Below are positions 11,665-24,232 of a stretch of 64,000 nt of DNA, piece after piece. The position numbers were made by a program, and so were the translations under genes. Within the stretch, counting starts at the first letter, position 1; every line of letters begins with the position of its first letter. The notes under the pieces are model-generated. The model did not search any database. It saw only the letters and a list, made by a program, of their open reading frames with translations, and was not told the origin of the DNA. The DNA comes from Thelephora terrestris (taxonomy: Eukaryota > Basidiomycota > Agaricomycetes > Thelephorales > Thelephoraceae), in NCBI GenBank assembly GCA_015956445.1, contig WIUZ02000011.1:868001-932000 (forward strand), given 5' to 3'.

Positions 11665-14600
11665 CACCGATGTGTTTGTACGGCTCAGCGACTCGCCAGC
11701 CAAGCGTTTGACGGTAAGTCAAAAAATCCCGGGTGATCGGTCGAACGCGCGGAGGTTCTGGATCGAATGCGTCGACCAGACCGCACAGGACCGCACTGGG
11801 GACGATTTTATGTTCATCAGACGCTGGCCCAGCCCGCACGAGGCATACAACATCAAATGAATGCCTATCCTTATTAGGGTTCAGGCTGTCCCTTGCACCC
11901 AATCCGCCACGCCGTCTCGTTGCCGCTCCCACGAGTTTCGACGATGGTCCCCAAACCTCAGCGACAGAAAGGGCGCGACGCTGTGTTCTCGAAGTTGAAC
12001 GAAGCCATCGAAGATCTAAATCGTGCGAAGGAGGTCTCGAAAGTCGCTCCGGCCAAGACTGCGTTTGGCTCGACCAGCGTCCTCCTCCCCACAATCAGAG
12101 TGAGTCCCCTCTCGATCCGTGTCTGTCAGTCGATTGATGGCTAATCTGTGCAGGATTCGATGGCCGACAGAAAGGACTATGTCGGCTTAGGGCTTGCCTG
12201 TGCCGATGTCTGCAGATCCCTCGATCGTGGGTTGAGCTGCGCGCAAACGGATCGGTTAAGTCCGTTTGTATCTGAAGCAATCGAAGAATTGACAGCGTGA
12301 GTTCAACCAGTGATGTTGCTCAGCGTTCCAAATTTGCTTATCGCACCCTTGATTGCAGGACCGTGGTCCAAATACAGAGGAACGTCGTCGAAACGGACGA
12401 ACAAAATACTATTTCTCGTATCTTGCACGCGAAGAACAATAAAGCTACGATTGCTGCCTGGAGGTCGGACCTCGACAGAATCCTCCACGTCTTCGAGGTG
12501 TGTCTAACCGTCTCTTCCCTACCCACACCGCTGACGACCGCCCGTTTCCAGACCGAGCTCGCGTTACATAATCACGTAGCGCTTTCTGACGTTCGGCATG
12601 ACGTTTCGAACACTCACGAAATCGTTTCCGACATTCATCATGACGTTACGAGCACTCGAGAGCTTGTCTCCGACATACATCGCACCATGGTGAAAGGCCA
12701 GGAAGGAAATCAGACGGTAAGTAGTCGATGCGCTCTATTTTTCACTAGAGGTCCCTTACAATTGCATAGATTCGAACCAGGTTTGCTATTTCAACCGTAA
12801 TAGTAGACCCATGAACTTACATTTGATTCTAGCCAACTTGGGGAATCACCTCCCCCGCCGCCGAGGGCCTGTTTCGGACGGGGAGAGCTAATTGAGGAGA
12901 TCGTCGGTCTGGTCGAAACTCTCACTCCAATCGCCCTCATCGGTGCAGGTGGTATCGGAAAAACATCCCTTGCCCTTACCGTCCTCCACGACGATCGCGT
13001 CAAGAAGCGGTTCAACGAGAACCGGCGGTTCATCCGCTGTGATCAATTTCAAGCTGCCCGGGCCAACTTTCTCAACCGGCTCTCAGAAGCCATCGGCGCT
13101 GGCGTCGAAAACCCCAAAGACTTGACCCCCCTTCGGCCGTTTCTATCCTCCAAAGAAATGTTGATCGTTCTCGATAACGCCGAATCTATCCTCGATCCGC
13201 AGGGAACCGACGCTAGGGAGATATACGCCATAGTGGAGGACCTGAGTCGCTTCGGGAAAATCTGCCTTTGTATCACCTCCCGCATCTTGACGGTTCCCCC
13301 ACACTGCAATCGGCCAGTAATTCACACACTGTCGATGGAATCAGCGTGCGACGTCTTCTATGGCATTTACAAGAACGGCGGACGGTCCGACATTATCAAG
13401 GAGCTCGTCCAACAGCTAGATTTCCACGCACTTTCAATCACACTACTCGCAACCACCGCAGCTCACAATGCTTGGGATCACGATCGATTGGCCAAGGAGT
13501 GGGGCACGCACCGTGCGCAGGTGCTTCGGACGGATTACCACGAGAGCCTTGGAGCAACCATAGAGCTCTCACTCGCCTCCCCGACATTCCGCAAACTCGG
13601 ACCCAACGCTCGTGAGCTCCTCGGAGTTGTCGCGTTTTTCCCCCAAGGCATCGATGAGAACAACCTCGACTGGTTGTTTCCCACGATCTCCGACAGAATG
13701 GGTATCTTTGACAAGTTTTGTGCTCTTTCTTTGACGTATCGAATCAATTCCTTCATCGGCATGCTCGCACCACTCCGAGACTATCTCGGTCCTCGAGACC
13801 CAAGCAAATCCCCACTCCTCTGCAAAATTAAGGATCATTACATCAGCCGGCTTCAGCTACTTGGGGACCTTGAACCCGACCAGCCAGGTTTCAGGGACTC
13901 GCGGTGGATCAGATCGGAGGACGTGAACACCGAACACCTGCTTTACATCTTCACATCATTCGACACAGGCTCGGACAACATCTGGGACGCCTGTGCCAAT
14001 TTTATTGCGCACCTACACTGGCACAAACCACGGTCCACTGTATTGAGGCCAAAGGTTGAAGGCCTTTCGGACGACCACCACTCAAAGCCTCAATGCTTGT
14101 ACCAGCTCTCAGGGCTGCTCGAACTCCTTGGAAATCATGTGGAACGAAAACAGCTTCTCCTTCACCTCTTGGAGCTAGAGAGAGGACGGAGGAACGACGG
14201 TCAGGTTGTCCGCGCATTGATAGCGCTAGCTGACACAAACCGATGGTTATTCCTCTACGAGGAAGGGATACAACAATCAAGGGAGGCATTGGAAATCGCT
14301 GAACGGCTCGGTGATGCAGAGGGACAAGCAAAGAGTTGGATTTGCTTTGCTTGGTTGTTGTTTGACGACGATCAATTCGAAGCCGCGGAGGAAGCTGGAT
14401 CCAAAGCGATGAATCTCTTCCTGGACCAAGGCAGAGAATATTGGGTCTGCGTATGTCACCGTCTTCTTGGTCTTGTCTATAATTACAAAGGCGAGAGAGG
14501 AAAGGCCATTCAACATTCCGAGGCAGCCATCAGAATCGCTTCCCCCTTTGACTGGCACGAACAACTTTGTTGGGCTCATTTCGCCCTGGCCCAGCTGTTT

Positions 14601-15857
14601 GAAAACAAAAACGAGTTTGACAATGCGCAATCTCACATCGAAGAAGCTAAATTGCATGCAGTTGACAACACGTACTGCCTGGGTCGCGCGATGGAACAGC
14701 AATCCATAATTTGGCGGCGACAAGGCCGACTAGAAGAGGCGAAAGTAGAGGCTTTGCGTGCCCTTGAGGCCTTTGAGAAGCTCGGAGTTACAGGGGAACT
14801 AGGGACGTGCCGAGGCCTCCTCCAGAAGATTGAACTGGACCTAGAAAGCCAATCAATCTCGGGTGATTAAGATCCCAGCGGTGAGTTTTCTGGATATGAT
14901 GCCGCTTCCTACGACTGTTAACCCTCCTCCTTAGCGCATGGCTCACCATCCACCGCCTCCGCTTATTCCCGTCTTGTTCGCTTTTTCACACCGAGAAATC
15001 GAAATTCCATTCCCTAGATATCCCCTTTCTGAACGCAGTCACCCTCCCTTTTGAACGATGTTTTCCATCGTGCTGGCTGGCCCCCGCGATATTTCTTGAC
15101 ACAATCCTGGTTGCTACACTTGTTTGAACCTCCTCTTTTGTTCCTATAAATGTGCTTCCGTCTCACGTCTCTTCTTCTGTTCTTATCGTCGGTGTTCATG
15201 TTCCGTCGTCCAACCTCATTTCTTCCATGTCGGATTTATTTTCATCTTCATGTGTGCCACATGTAGCCTGCACGTTTTGTTACCTCAGCAGTGCGCTCGC
15301 TCACAGCGTTCTGGCGCCACGAACCCTTTCTCTGCCTCCAGACTCAACTCTACGCTGCAATACAGGCTCGAGTTTAAGGAGCGTCCCAAATATTTGAGCA
15401 GGTAGCTAGCCCGGCCGAACTTCATCCTCACAACGGACATACACTTAATTCGCTCGGCGTTCTGCGAGGAACCGTGACGGGGCCGCACACGCCCTGATCC
15501 CGATTCCCACCTGTTGGACCGCGATGCGCGGCCGGAGAGAAGAGCGGGCCTTTGAGGTTACGCAGTCCGCACACACAAGCTCAGGGTCGAAGGCGACGTT
15601 GATATTGAGCGATCAGCATATTGCAAAGACTAGATCACACCCGGCGTTCCAACTGCCGGGTAAGTAACGTCCATAAACCAACGGGTACCATCGCCATTGT
15701 ATCGTACGTTAAAGGTGAATGTGAATGAGCAACACATAAGCTACCCGAGTCGTCCGAAGGGCACTTCGCGCCTTCTGCATTCACTGGCGTATCTAGGACT
15801 TGTAAAAGGCCGTTGCTCTGCATATCAACAACTTCGACCGCACAATAGAGAATGGAT
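11665..15857 (+). repeat. Inverted segmental duplication, left arm (4.2 kb)
   Basis: This whole stretch, not only the gene, reappears in opposite orientation at about 41238-45638. The match starts at CACCGATGTGTTTGTACGG (11665) and continues through the NB-ARC gene, its 3' flank (the TTTCTTGACACAATCCTGGT region near 15090) and about 240 further bases ending near 15857. Similarity by eye is above 90 percent in coding parts and somewhat lower, with small indels, in the flanks. No target duplication or terminal repeat is seen at the edges. Confidence 0.85.
11944..14870 (+). CDS. NB-ARC/TPR protein (fungal NLR-like), left copy
   Basis: Five exons (11944-12099, 12154-12296, 12359-12497, 12552-12716, 12807-14870) join in frame to 888 residues. 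An N-terminal helical domain (DYVGLGLACADVCRSLDRGL) is followed by a linker of three 14-residue repeats (VSDIHHDV type, residues ~157-198), a proline run and the NB-ARC core: P-loop GAGGIGKTS (247-255), Walker B MLIVLDNAE (319-327), a sensor-like CLCITSRI and ALSITLLAT. The C-terminal half is made of TPR-like helical pairs (AEGQAKSWICFAWLLFDDDQ, GKAIQHSEAAIRIA). This is the domain plan of STAND NTPases, which in fungi are linked to self/non-self recognition; the ligand is unknown. The fifth acceptor was chosen at 12806 because the nearer one at 12832 would break the frame. No disruption was found. Confidence 0.9.
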
Positions 15858-16203
15858 GACAAGTGAATACATGTGTATACATACATCCTACGCTAAAGAG
15901 AATCTTCCGAAAAGTTGCGAAGATCTCCGTTACGAGGGGTGGTGGAGGGCAATCTGCGCCAAACATTAGAACAGCCGCGGAATGGGACGGATGTTGAATA
16001 TAGAAAGGGAGAACTATGGAACAGGTCAACACGGGGGAATGGTATTTGGCTAATCAATACAACAACGTGGGGCATTCGAGTAGGGTATGGCAAATGGGAG
16101 TTGAATACTGGAGGGAGGGGAAGAATGAAAAGGCTGACAAGGCGAGAAGTAGGAATGCAATGTAGCGTAAAATAACGAGGAGCGGGATGAGGGATGGAGC
16201 GAA
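15858..16203. other. Spacer between the duplication edge and the YTP1-like gene
   Basis: About 0.35 kb, purine-rich on the plus strand toward 16100-16200, probably the 3' untranslated region of the minus-strand YTP1-like gene. No other feature seen. Confidence 0.4.
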
Positions 16204-18520
16204 TTAAGCAGAACTGTGGAACTTGACGTGCGGTATCGTCCTCGACTTGAGCCAGCCCTTGAAGGAGACAACGGCCATCACCCAAGTAAGTGCGAAACAC
16301 GTGATCGCGACCGCCAAACACGCGACCATCATGATATCGTCCCTTCCTTGTCTCATCAACGCCACGGTCAAATCGGAGGTACTAAACATGAACACCAAAC
16401 CACCGCAAGCCAGGAAGAACCCGGAGAGGGCTTCGGTCGGTGGTCGGCTCGGCAATGTCGAACGTGGAGGTCCCAACCACAGGAAGAAGTACGTGAGGCA
16501 TCGCATGACCGCGAATGCTGCGAGTAGGTTGCCCCACAGAGAGTGGATCTGAACCTGGAAGGCGTATGGTTGGAAGTGGGCCGCCATCGCGATGCCGGTG
16601 GTGCCGATGCAGATAGCGGGAAAAGGATTGAACGAGGCGATGTATGTGGGCGGTTCGGCAACCGAATCCTGTCCTCGCGTGGAGCGGTTCTTGTTGTATT
16701 GATATTGAGAGGCAAGAGATCCTGCAGCGAGCCATCGCCTAACCGTCTTTGACTCGAGACCCATTCCGACTAGGCCAGCGAACCAGAACATGACCTAACG
16801 GGAATAGTAAAAACCTCCATCAGCAAATTGACTCACGACCGAAGTCACTCAGAGGTAGAAGCTCACGGCAATTGAAATATGCTGAACCTGGCGCGTGGTG
16901 TAGGGGTCACCTGGTTTTGCACCGAACCGTTCCATCCAAGTGTTGGTGATCCCGTAGAGGAAGACGACAAGACTTTCGACAAACTCTGCAGTGGGTACGT
17001 TCTTCCTGTGAGCTACGGGGATCCTATTCCACGCCCAACCAAGTTCAGAGAAGGCGCCAAGAAAGCGCGCGAAGGTGACGAGCCCGTAGCACCAGAAGAT
17101 ACCGCCCTTGATGAGATGAGCGAGGCAGATGTTGATGTGACCTCCCCGGCATCCACCGGTGTAGATTACAATACCGGTCAGCAATTGGAAGAAACCAGCA
17201 AAGACCAGGATCCGTTCCGACGTGGCAAATGCGGCAGAGCCGACCTTTTTGTACCAGGGTTTCTTGTGGGCCGGCTGGGAAACAATGTCGTGTAGGGTGT
17301 CATCCGAAAGAATGGAATCGTTCCTAGCGTGGAATCTGCCAGAAACTGCGGTACGGTCTGACGTGGGCGACCAGTTAATGGTCTCTGCGTTGTGTTCTTC
17401 GTCAAAACTGACGGACTTGCGGGGAGAATTTGAACCCTGAGGTTGCCTGGACTCCGAGCCTACGCCCTTTAGATCAGCCTCCTCGAGCTCGTCCTCATCC
17501 GTGTCCGCGACCAGATGGGAGTATTCGGCTCTGGAACCCGAGGTGGGGGAGAGCTTGCCGAGAACGGCAACGCTCCAGAGAGAAGAGAAGTTGAACTTGT
17601 GTTCACCTGATTTGATGGCCCGGAAAAACGCGATCAATCTGGAACCGAGAGCGATGACATCGACAGCTGATAAAGCCCCGGCGAGGAAAAGAACGAGGTA
17701 TCCTTGGGTCCCGTGCACATTTCCTTCGTATCTGTTTGTCGTGACACGAGTGGGGGGGAAGAAAGATGCGTGGTAAGCGAAAAAGTTCCCCACTATTGAC
17801 GTGATGATGGATGAGGAAAGGAAGAGCGAAGTACGACCCTGGCAGTGCACGTGATTCCCCGATGAGTTGACGTCAGACACGGCGCCTACTTGTGGGAAAA
17901 ACCCCCGCGACAGGAATGTAGAGGGGAAGGAGATCATGCACACGACACTCACAAATCGGGGGTCAACTTCTTGTACAGCGCACTCGAACTGAGACCGAGC
18001 GCGACGAGCCCATAAAACGCAACGACGCTCACAACGTGGAAGGAAGATTTGACAGATCTCAACGCGATCCCTGGGGTGATTACAAAAAGCAGATAAGAAT
18101 GAGTCAGCCTCCCATGCGGTCGGGTGTTGAACAAGAATTGCGTTCGGAACGGACGTGGGGTGTGGGAAATGAAGGTTCGCCGATGGTATCGGAATGTCGG
18201 GGAGGGCAGGGAAAGGTCGAACTCGATGACTAAGGCTACTCACCAGCCGGGAGGGCGACAAAGAATGCCCCACACATGAACAGGACGTGCAAGACCATCA
18301 ACCATGGGTACCGAGCGGGCGAGGCTTCGTCGGGACCCATCCTCATCTTCGTGTCCTCGGACCAGTAGGACGGAGGGGTGGGTGGATTCATCTTGAGGTA
18401 ATCCTCTTCGTCCCATTCGGATTTAACCTCTCCGTGGTGAGAGTGGCCGTGATCGTGCTGCGCCGCGACTGCAAAGACCAGAACGAGGATCAGAAGCAAT
18501 CGTCCCAGGAGGTTAGGCAT
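16204..18520 (-). CDS. YTP1-like multi-pass membrane protein with DUF2427 N-terminus
   Basis: Four exons (18520-18244, 18070-17953, 17731-16867, 16794-16204) join in frame to 616 residues. It starts with a signal peptide (MPNLLGRLLLILVLVFAVAA), then a histidine-rich HDHGHSHHGE stretch and the DUF2427 signature (YWSEDTKMRMGPDEASPARY) leading into membrane spans. An acidic, phosphorylatable cytoplasmic loop (VADTDEDELEEADLKG to DSILSDDTLHD) separates the N-terminal spans from the Ytp1 domain (FAGFFQLLTGIVIYTGGCRG, CLAHLIKGGIFWCYG, FVESLVVFLYGITNTWMERF). Ytp1 family proteins lie in internal membranes or the cell surface; their activity is not established. The length is usual for the family and no disruption is seen. 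The short His run could bind metal, which is inference. Confidence 0.9.
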
Positions 18521-19493
18521 CCTCTGAACCTAGAGAGAAGGGGGGGATGAAGGAGAAATTAGGGTGAAGGATCAGGAGAGGAAGAGTAAACGTATAATAA
18601 CCCGGAGAGGAGGTGTGATTATATATACACATTGTTTGGGGATGACTTGTACCTTGCTCGAACTCCTGTTGTCCGACAACGTACACGGGAATAAGAAGCC
18701 GAGCGCCGCATCACGTCATCGTGCAAGTAGATCCCACATCGTCTGTCGGGTGCAGGGTTTCTCTCAGTAATCGATTATTTTTGAATCCCCTGCTGACTCA
18801 CCTATCGTATCCTGAACAGGGACCCCCTCGCACCCCAGCGTCGTCTACATTTCTCGGTTTTCCGCATCTGCACAGTCCACGATGTACGAAGGTGAGACCA
18901 CGAACTTGATCCATGCGCCCACCGCGGCGCCATGCGTGGGTGGGCGCCAACTTGAGAAGTTCAGGTTTCCTGTTTCCGCCCTTCTTTGATCGGTCGTAGT
19001 AGACAGAACAGGTTGCTTGGCAAGCAGTCTCCTCAAGCAGACCACGGATACCACTGACGATCACCGGCACCGGGCAAGGGATGTCGATGTATAACGATGC
19101 ACTTGGCAAGGGTCATTGTTAGGCAGACGACTCCGGATGCGAAGGCCCGAAAGCACCCGAGAACCCAGACACCAGGCTGCTTCCAATCAATCCATCTAAC
19201 ATCTAAGCAAGTCGATTTCAGGAAAGCAGAAAATAAAAACAAGACACTAGCGCTATACATCGACCTATCGAAAATACTACATTATACAACCGCGCGTAAT
19301 ACACGGGTATAACAGACGGGGGGAGAGCCATATTACACACAACTTACAGGGTCGCATTCTCCTACTTTCTATCATTATACCTCGGACTCGAACGCGAAAA
19401 TAAATAACCGAAGATGGCTGAGGGACGGATAACACCCGATAACGGGGGCCGCGTCATCCGTGCCAGTCGGATTTCAAACAACCGTCCACGGTC
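18521..19493. other. About 1 kb without a recognised gene
   Basis: This lies between the start of the YTP1-like gene and the stop of the CCCH gene. Minus-strand frames at 18798-19109 and 18845-19054 overlap in different frames and show no conserved motif; one has several cysteines but no signal peptide. A TATATATA stretch near 18620 sits about 100 bases upstream of the YTP1-like start and could be part of its promoter. Confidence 0.4.
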
Positions 19494-21582
19494 TTAACTT
19501 TCTTCTGGGTGCATGTTGGCTGCAGAGCGACCGCGTAAGTCAACTTGGCCAATCGAAACCGTCGCTTAGCCTTACCTCCTTTAAACCAGCACTTGCCCTT
19601 GGTGTAGTGGAAGCACTGTAACCCGGTAATCAGATAAATCGGTCCAGGATACGCGCTCGTCGCATTTCCGCACCTTGCTTCCGTTGGGACACACGTGCCC
19701 CCAACAGCATGACGACTGATTCGGACATTCCATCTGTCATGGAGCAAGTGTTTCAGACGATCGGCACTCGGAAAGTCTAACACTGAGCGTCACTTACGCC
19801 TGTAAGATAAAATAAAATCCATCAGCCCTCTCATAACGACGAAGAGGGGAGTTTCATACCGTTCTTGTAAAAGTTGCAAGGCGCCTTCTTCGCGTTCTTG
19901 GCAAGCGTCACAAGCTGTTCTTGGGACAGGTACCAATCATGCGAGTATTTGCATGATGGCTGTGAGGGAGAGATTTCCGGTCAACAACCCACGCTAACAC
20001 AGATCAGCCAGGTCAGGAGACGCATCACGTACACCTTTCTAGAGAACAAAACGGGTTGCGATCGGTCAATGATCAGACGGGTACAATGAGGCAGGCAGTT
20101 TAATCGCACCGAACAGTTCATCAGATAAAACTCATTGCATGGCGGGGGGGTCTCTAGACGTCCACGTCGCCATCGATCAGCTTCTCCGCCGAACGCCACC
20201 AGTTTCTGAATGCTCTGGACGGACTCACGTTTATGAAGTGGCTGCGAATAGAACGAATCAGCATCAGCATACATATGCGGGTAAGAGAACCGCCGGGTTG
20301 GTCAAGAGCCTCGGCGTAGAAAAAGAACGCCGTAGGTTCCGGCAACTACGGTGACCCAGAAGAGTGATGGAAACCACCTCTCACCTTCGTGGGGTCGATC
20401 GGCTTAAATCCGTTGTTCGTCGCCGAGAATTGCGATTCCGACGTTTGTGGGGAGATCAACCCGCCGTGGGTTGTCACCGTCCCCGAACTCGAGAGCGGGA
20501 CCAAAGAAGGAAGGTGTCTTGTGACAGACGTCAATCTTTCTGTCATGAAAACCCCGTGCGAGTCAAGGGACAACACCCCGAACAGGCGAAGATCAGGAGA
20601 CGGCTCGCGCGAACGGTCCCGCATCAGGACCACTTTGCCCAAAAGCCCTTCTCTGTCCAATGCAGCGAAAGATGTCGAAAACTCGGGCCCACTCCCATTC
20701 GCTGGAAATACCAAACAAACGAGAGGGGGATCACGGATCCATTTAGCAGGCGTTTCCATACTGAATGAGGCAACTTGAACTTACACCCGAGGAAGACGCG
20801 CAGCGTTTGTGGGTAGCGTATTTGTGTCTGAACGTGTTCTGGATGATCACCCAAAGTTAGAGAGAGCACACCTTCAAACAATGGAGCCGGGTGAACAAGA
20901 TCCGTACCAATGACCTTCGAGACCGTGGCGCCTTTGCCGAAGCCAACATCGACCATCGTGAACCTCGGGGACGTTTCACTGAACCCAGAGAGGAAGGCCT
21001 CGAACTGCTCGGCAGCGCACACGCCATTGTCGAGCAGCAATTCCAGGAGATTCCTCTTGTTGTAGTAAACGGTGATCCAGAAGGAGAGTCGGCCAAGGAC
21101 CTGAAGGTCTTCGTTGGCGAGATACTCCGCGATGGCCTTGGTGAGCGACTGAGCAGCCTGCCGTCCTCCGGTCTGTCCCTGCACGAGCAAGGACCTCGGA
21201 AACACGTTCTCGTCGCCGTTGATAACACAAAGGATGAGAGGACTTTGATTCTGCAACCACCCCAGTTAGCTCCCGGAGACCGTCTCGTATCAGAAAGTTG
21301 CGGGACGACCGCACGGACCTTGAAAAAATCCAAAGACGCAAAATGGCGATTGAATGAAGCGATCTGCACGTTATGGGCCTTCCTCTCTCGCTCTACCGCT
21401 TCGAGGAGGTTCGCGTGAGCCTGCTTCCAAGCGGCGAGTTCCAGCTCCAGCTCTTTGTTCCTCACTTCCCGTTGGCGGTCGATCTCCTTGACGCTAACGG
21501 TGAGGTCCGGGAGGTTCCATGGGGCCAAGTTAAGAGGTGGAATGATTGGTGACCAGGACGTGGTGGTCGCACTGGGCGTCAT
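19494..21582 (-). CDS. CCCH zinc-finger protein with degenerate NYN-like domain (copy B)
   Basis: The multi-exon gene starts MTPSATTTSWSP and ends KGANMHPEES. A charged helical N-terminus (VKEIDRQREVRNKELELELA) leads to a NYN/PIN-like region (LILCVINGDENVF, RLSFWITVYYNKRNLLELLL, FTMVDVGFGKGATVSK). Three CCCH-type fingers follow: CNEFYLMNCSKGPSCKYSH, then CNFYKNG...CPNQSSCCWGH, then CFHYTKGKCWFKGANMH, each assembled across short GT..AG introns that fit exactly. The same layout in copy A (22116-24232) and in many Agaricomycete paralogs supports the gene model. NYN plus CCCH resembles the metazoan Regnase plan, so RNA binding is likely. In copy B the acidic residues expected in the active site are replaced (INGDE for IDGDG, KGATVSK for KEGSDHK, ANGSG for CHDNG), so it is probably not an active nuclease. 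Confidence 0.85.
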
Positions 21583-22115
21583 TAGACGCGTAAAGCCGTC
21601 ATCCCTTGCGACAGTTACGAAATGAGCGTGATTGCGAGTTGATACGAACGCCTCGAGACGTACCGAATCAGCTTATTGCACTCTCCGAAGAGTCTCGGAG
21701 CAGCCATTGTGAGTGGAAGGAGAGGATGCTAGTGTTGTGTGGGGGGGAGAGAGAGATGGGGAGAGGGCGGTGGAGGGGAGAGCGGACTGCCTGTATTAAG
21801 TAGGGCCATCTCGTCCAGGCTGGAACTGAATTACAGCCCCCAAACGAAGATTTCCTGAACGTCGCACTTTTGAAATAAGTTGAGGGGAACTTTCTCCAAA
21901 TTCGGAAACTGATGCCGTTACGTAACAAATTTCCACCTTCGCTGCGAACGAAAAAAAAAACAGGTCAAGAATTCCAATTCGACAAAATTGTACAATCGAT
22001 GGGGGGTACACACGGGCAAAGAATACATAGAAGTGCGAGAAAAGAGTTGATCATATAGTTTCGGACCGTTTGCGTTCGACGACGACACTGTCAGGCTGTC
22101 TGTCTTCCCCCTCCA
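21583..22115. other. Intergenic region between the two CCCH genes
   Basis: About 530 bases holding the 3' flank of copy A and the promoter of copy B. A purine-rich run on the plus strand (GGGGGGGAGAGAGAGATGGGGAG, near 21739-21760; a polypyrimidine tract on the gene strand) lies about 160-180 bases upstream of the copy B start and is a plausible promoter element. Nothing else recognised. Confidence 0.4.
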
Positions 22116-24232
22116 TTAACCCAAGGTGTGCATTCCTTCGCCAGAGAACTTGCACTTGCGGATCGTGTGGCGGGGGCATCTGGGGGCGCTAGGGCACACA
22201 TGACCATAGACGCATTTGGAACCCCACGGACATTCTTCACCTACCCAAACGCGAACAAAGATCCCATCAGAAAACCTTCCTTCCTCCAAACGCAATCCAA
22301 TCCGAGCGAGCGAAGGATCGTACAGGAGGAGAGGGAGAAAAATAGACGTATTCAATGAAACTGGGGCTCTCACCTTTCAAAATCGCCGTGCAGGGGTTGT
22401 TCTTGGCGTTAATCCGGATGTTTTCGTAGTCATCCTCAGTCAACAAATAATCGTGCCCATATTGGCATTCCGATCCAAATTTGCAATTCGCGAGATAGAA
22501 CAATGTGCAGGGTGGTGGAGTGTCTGGAGACCGAAGCCAAATTGCGTGTCAACCGGGCAATCAGGAAGGGGGGAGGAGGGATTTCAAGTCAGCAATCGGT
22601 CAAAACGGGGGCATTTTCGCAACCGGAAAAATCAACTCACGTTTCCAAATGGGCTACAATTTACCGAAGCGCAACCAGACGGGTAGATCGTCAGTTTCAT
22701 ATCCATGGCGAACAGCAAAGACTCGATCAACTCAACGATTCTCGGGTTAATCCTTCGAGACGGAGGCCCGTGATCATTCGCACCCGTAATAGCCACATCC
22801 GCGTTCTCCATTTGTAGAGGAAGGGGCGACCCTCGCGTGGCGTTCAGGTTAGACTTGGCGTAACCGTCACCACCGTTGACGAGTGCCCCGCATTGTACGG
22901 CAGATTTGTAGCTCACTCCTCCTCCCTCCATCATCGTTCGATTGAAAGTGCCCGGGTCACTTCCTCGGCGTACAGGGTGGTTCTCCTTGAGGCTCTGGTG
23001 GATCGTCGTCGATCTGGCGACAAACGACGGGTGTACTAGCCCAGGGGGCCCAGGACTGCTCGGCGGGGTTGGAGCTCCATTCCGATCCGTCATAGGCTGA
23101 ACGTGGAATTGGCTGATCTTTTCAGCAAGAAACAGATTCGGTATCGCGAGCGAAGGTAGCTCCAGTTTCTCAATCCCCACAGCCGTGTCGGCATAACCGG
23201 GTAAAAGTATTAACTTGTCTTTGTGGCCGGAGGTGATGTACGAGTTCAATGCAGAGATGTACCCGTTGTCGTGACATCCTAGGATCCGAACATCAGTATA
23301 AACGGTTTAACAACCCTTAGCTTGCGTGCCAGAAAGGGTGCAAGCGCGAAGGAAGACTCTATCTCGCTTACCTCCGAATAAAATTTTGAGGGTCTGCGTC
23401 GAGTAAATGCTATCTTCTAAATAAGCTTTCGGTCGCGGACCGTATCAATTTCTGACAATTCGGGTCAAGCAGGAACAACTTGCATACCTCTCATCTTATG
23501 GTCAGATCCCTCCTTGATCTCGCCGGCATCGATCATTGCAAACCGCTCAGCGGCTTGGTTGAATCCTACTACGAAGTCGTCGAACATGGTCGCCGCATCT
23601 GGGTATCCGCAGCGTTTCAGAGTGTTCATGAGACCACGCCTGTTATGGAACACATAGACGTGGAGTTGGAATTTTGCAGGTTCCAAGTGGGCTTTGATGC
23701 TTTCGGTCAGGCGAGAGGCCGCTTCGTGTCCGCCTTTCTTTCCCTCCGCGATCAACGAAGGTAGAAAGATTGCCCCATCGCCATCGATCAATACCACAAC
23801 TCGTTTTTCACGAGCCTCGATTTCCTGAATGGAGGGCGGAACCAATAGCATCAGCTGGCCGTCATTCACTACTTTCTTAGATTGTGGCGGGGAAACTTGA
23901 AGCACCAATCGGAGGGGCCTCAGGCTGAATGTGTGGTAGGGGGAAAGTCTCACCTCGAGATGTTGGATCTTATCGTTCAAAACCCGCTTCTCACAATCGA
24001 ACTTTGCTTCGCGCTCCTGAATCTCACGTTCCGCTCTATGGTATGCCTTCTTGAATACTTCTAGGTCACGGCTCATCTCCTCCAGAAGCCGTCCCTGATC
24101 CTGGCTTTGAATGGTAACGTGGTTTACGATAGCTCCTACGGGGCCCCGCATCAGTGGGATCGTGGCGACGGGATTAAGGGCGGAGCCAAACACTGGGGCA
24201 ACGCTTACCTTTGAACTCTCCGAGATATTCAT
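22116..24232 (-). CDS. CCCH zinc-finger protein with NYN-like domain (copy A)
   Basis: Same family and strand as copy B, 0.5 kb upstream of it. A coiled-coil-like N-terminus (EEMSRDLEVFKKAYHRAERE) is followed by a NYN/PIN-like core with acidic positions kept: VVVLIDGDGAIFLPSLIAEG, FAMIDAGEIKEGSDHKMRG and, after an intron, GCHDNGYISALNSY. A proline/serine-rich linker of about 150 residues precedes the fingers CTLFYLANCKFGSECQYGH and CPWGSKCVYGH with a last Cys/His group CKFSGEGMH. Known family logic: NYN domains cleave RNA using clustered aspartates, and CCCH fingers bind RNA; together an RNA-decay role is likely but unproven. The first exon border is uncertain: a donor just after MNISESSK could shorten the N-terminus. 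Confidence 0.85.

Noticed and set aside
12833-12840. Nearer acceptor (TTCTAG at 12832) for the last exon of the left NB-ARC gene
   Set aside because: It would shift the NB-ARC frame; the acceptor at 12806 keeps frame and gives the same residues as in the right copy.
20891-21418. 175-codon plus-strand frame across the CCCH copy B gene
   Set aside because: It lies opposite conserved NYN-like exons, whose motifs and splice sites decide for the minus strand.
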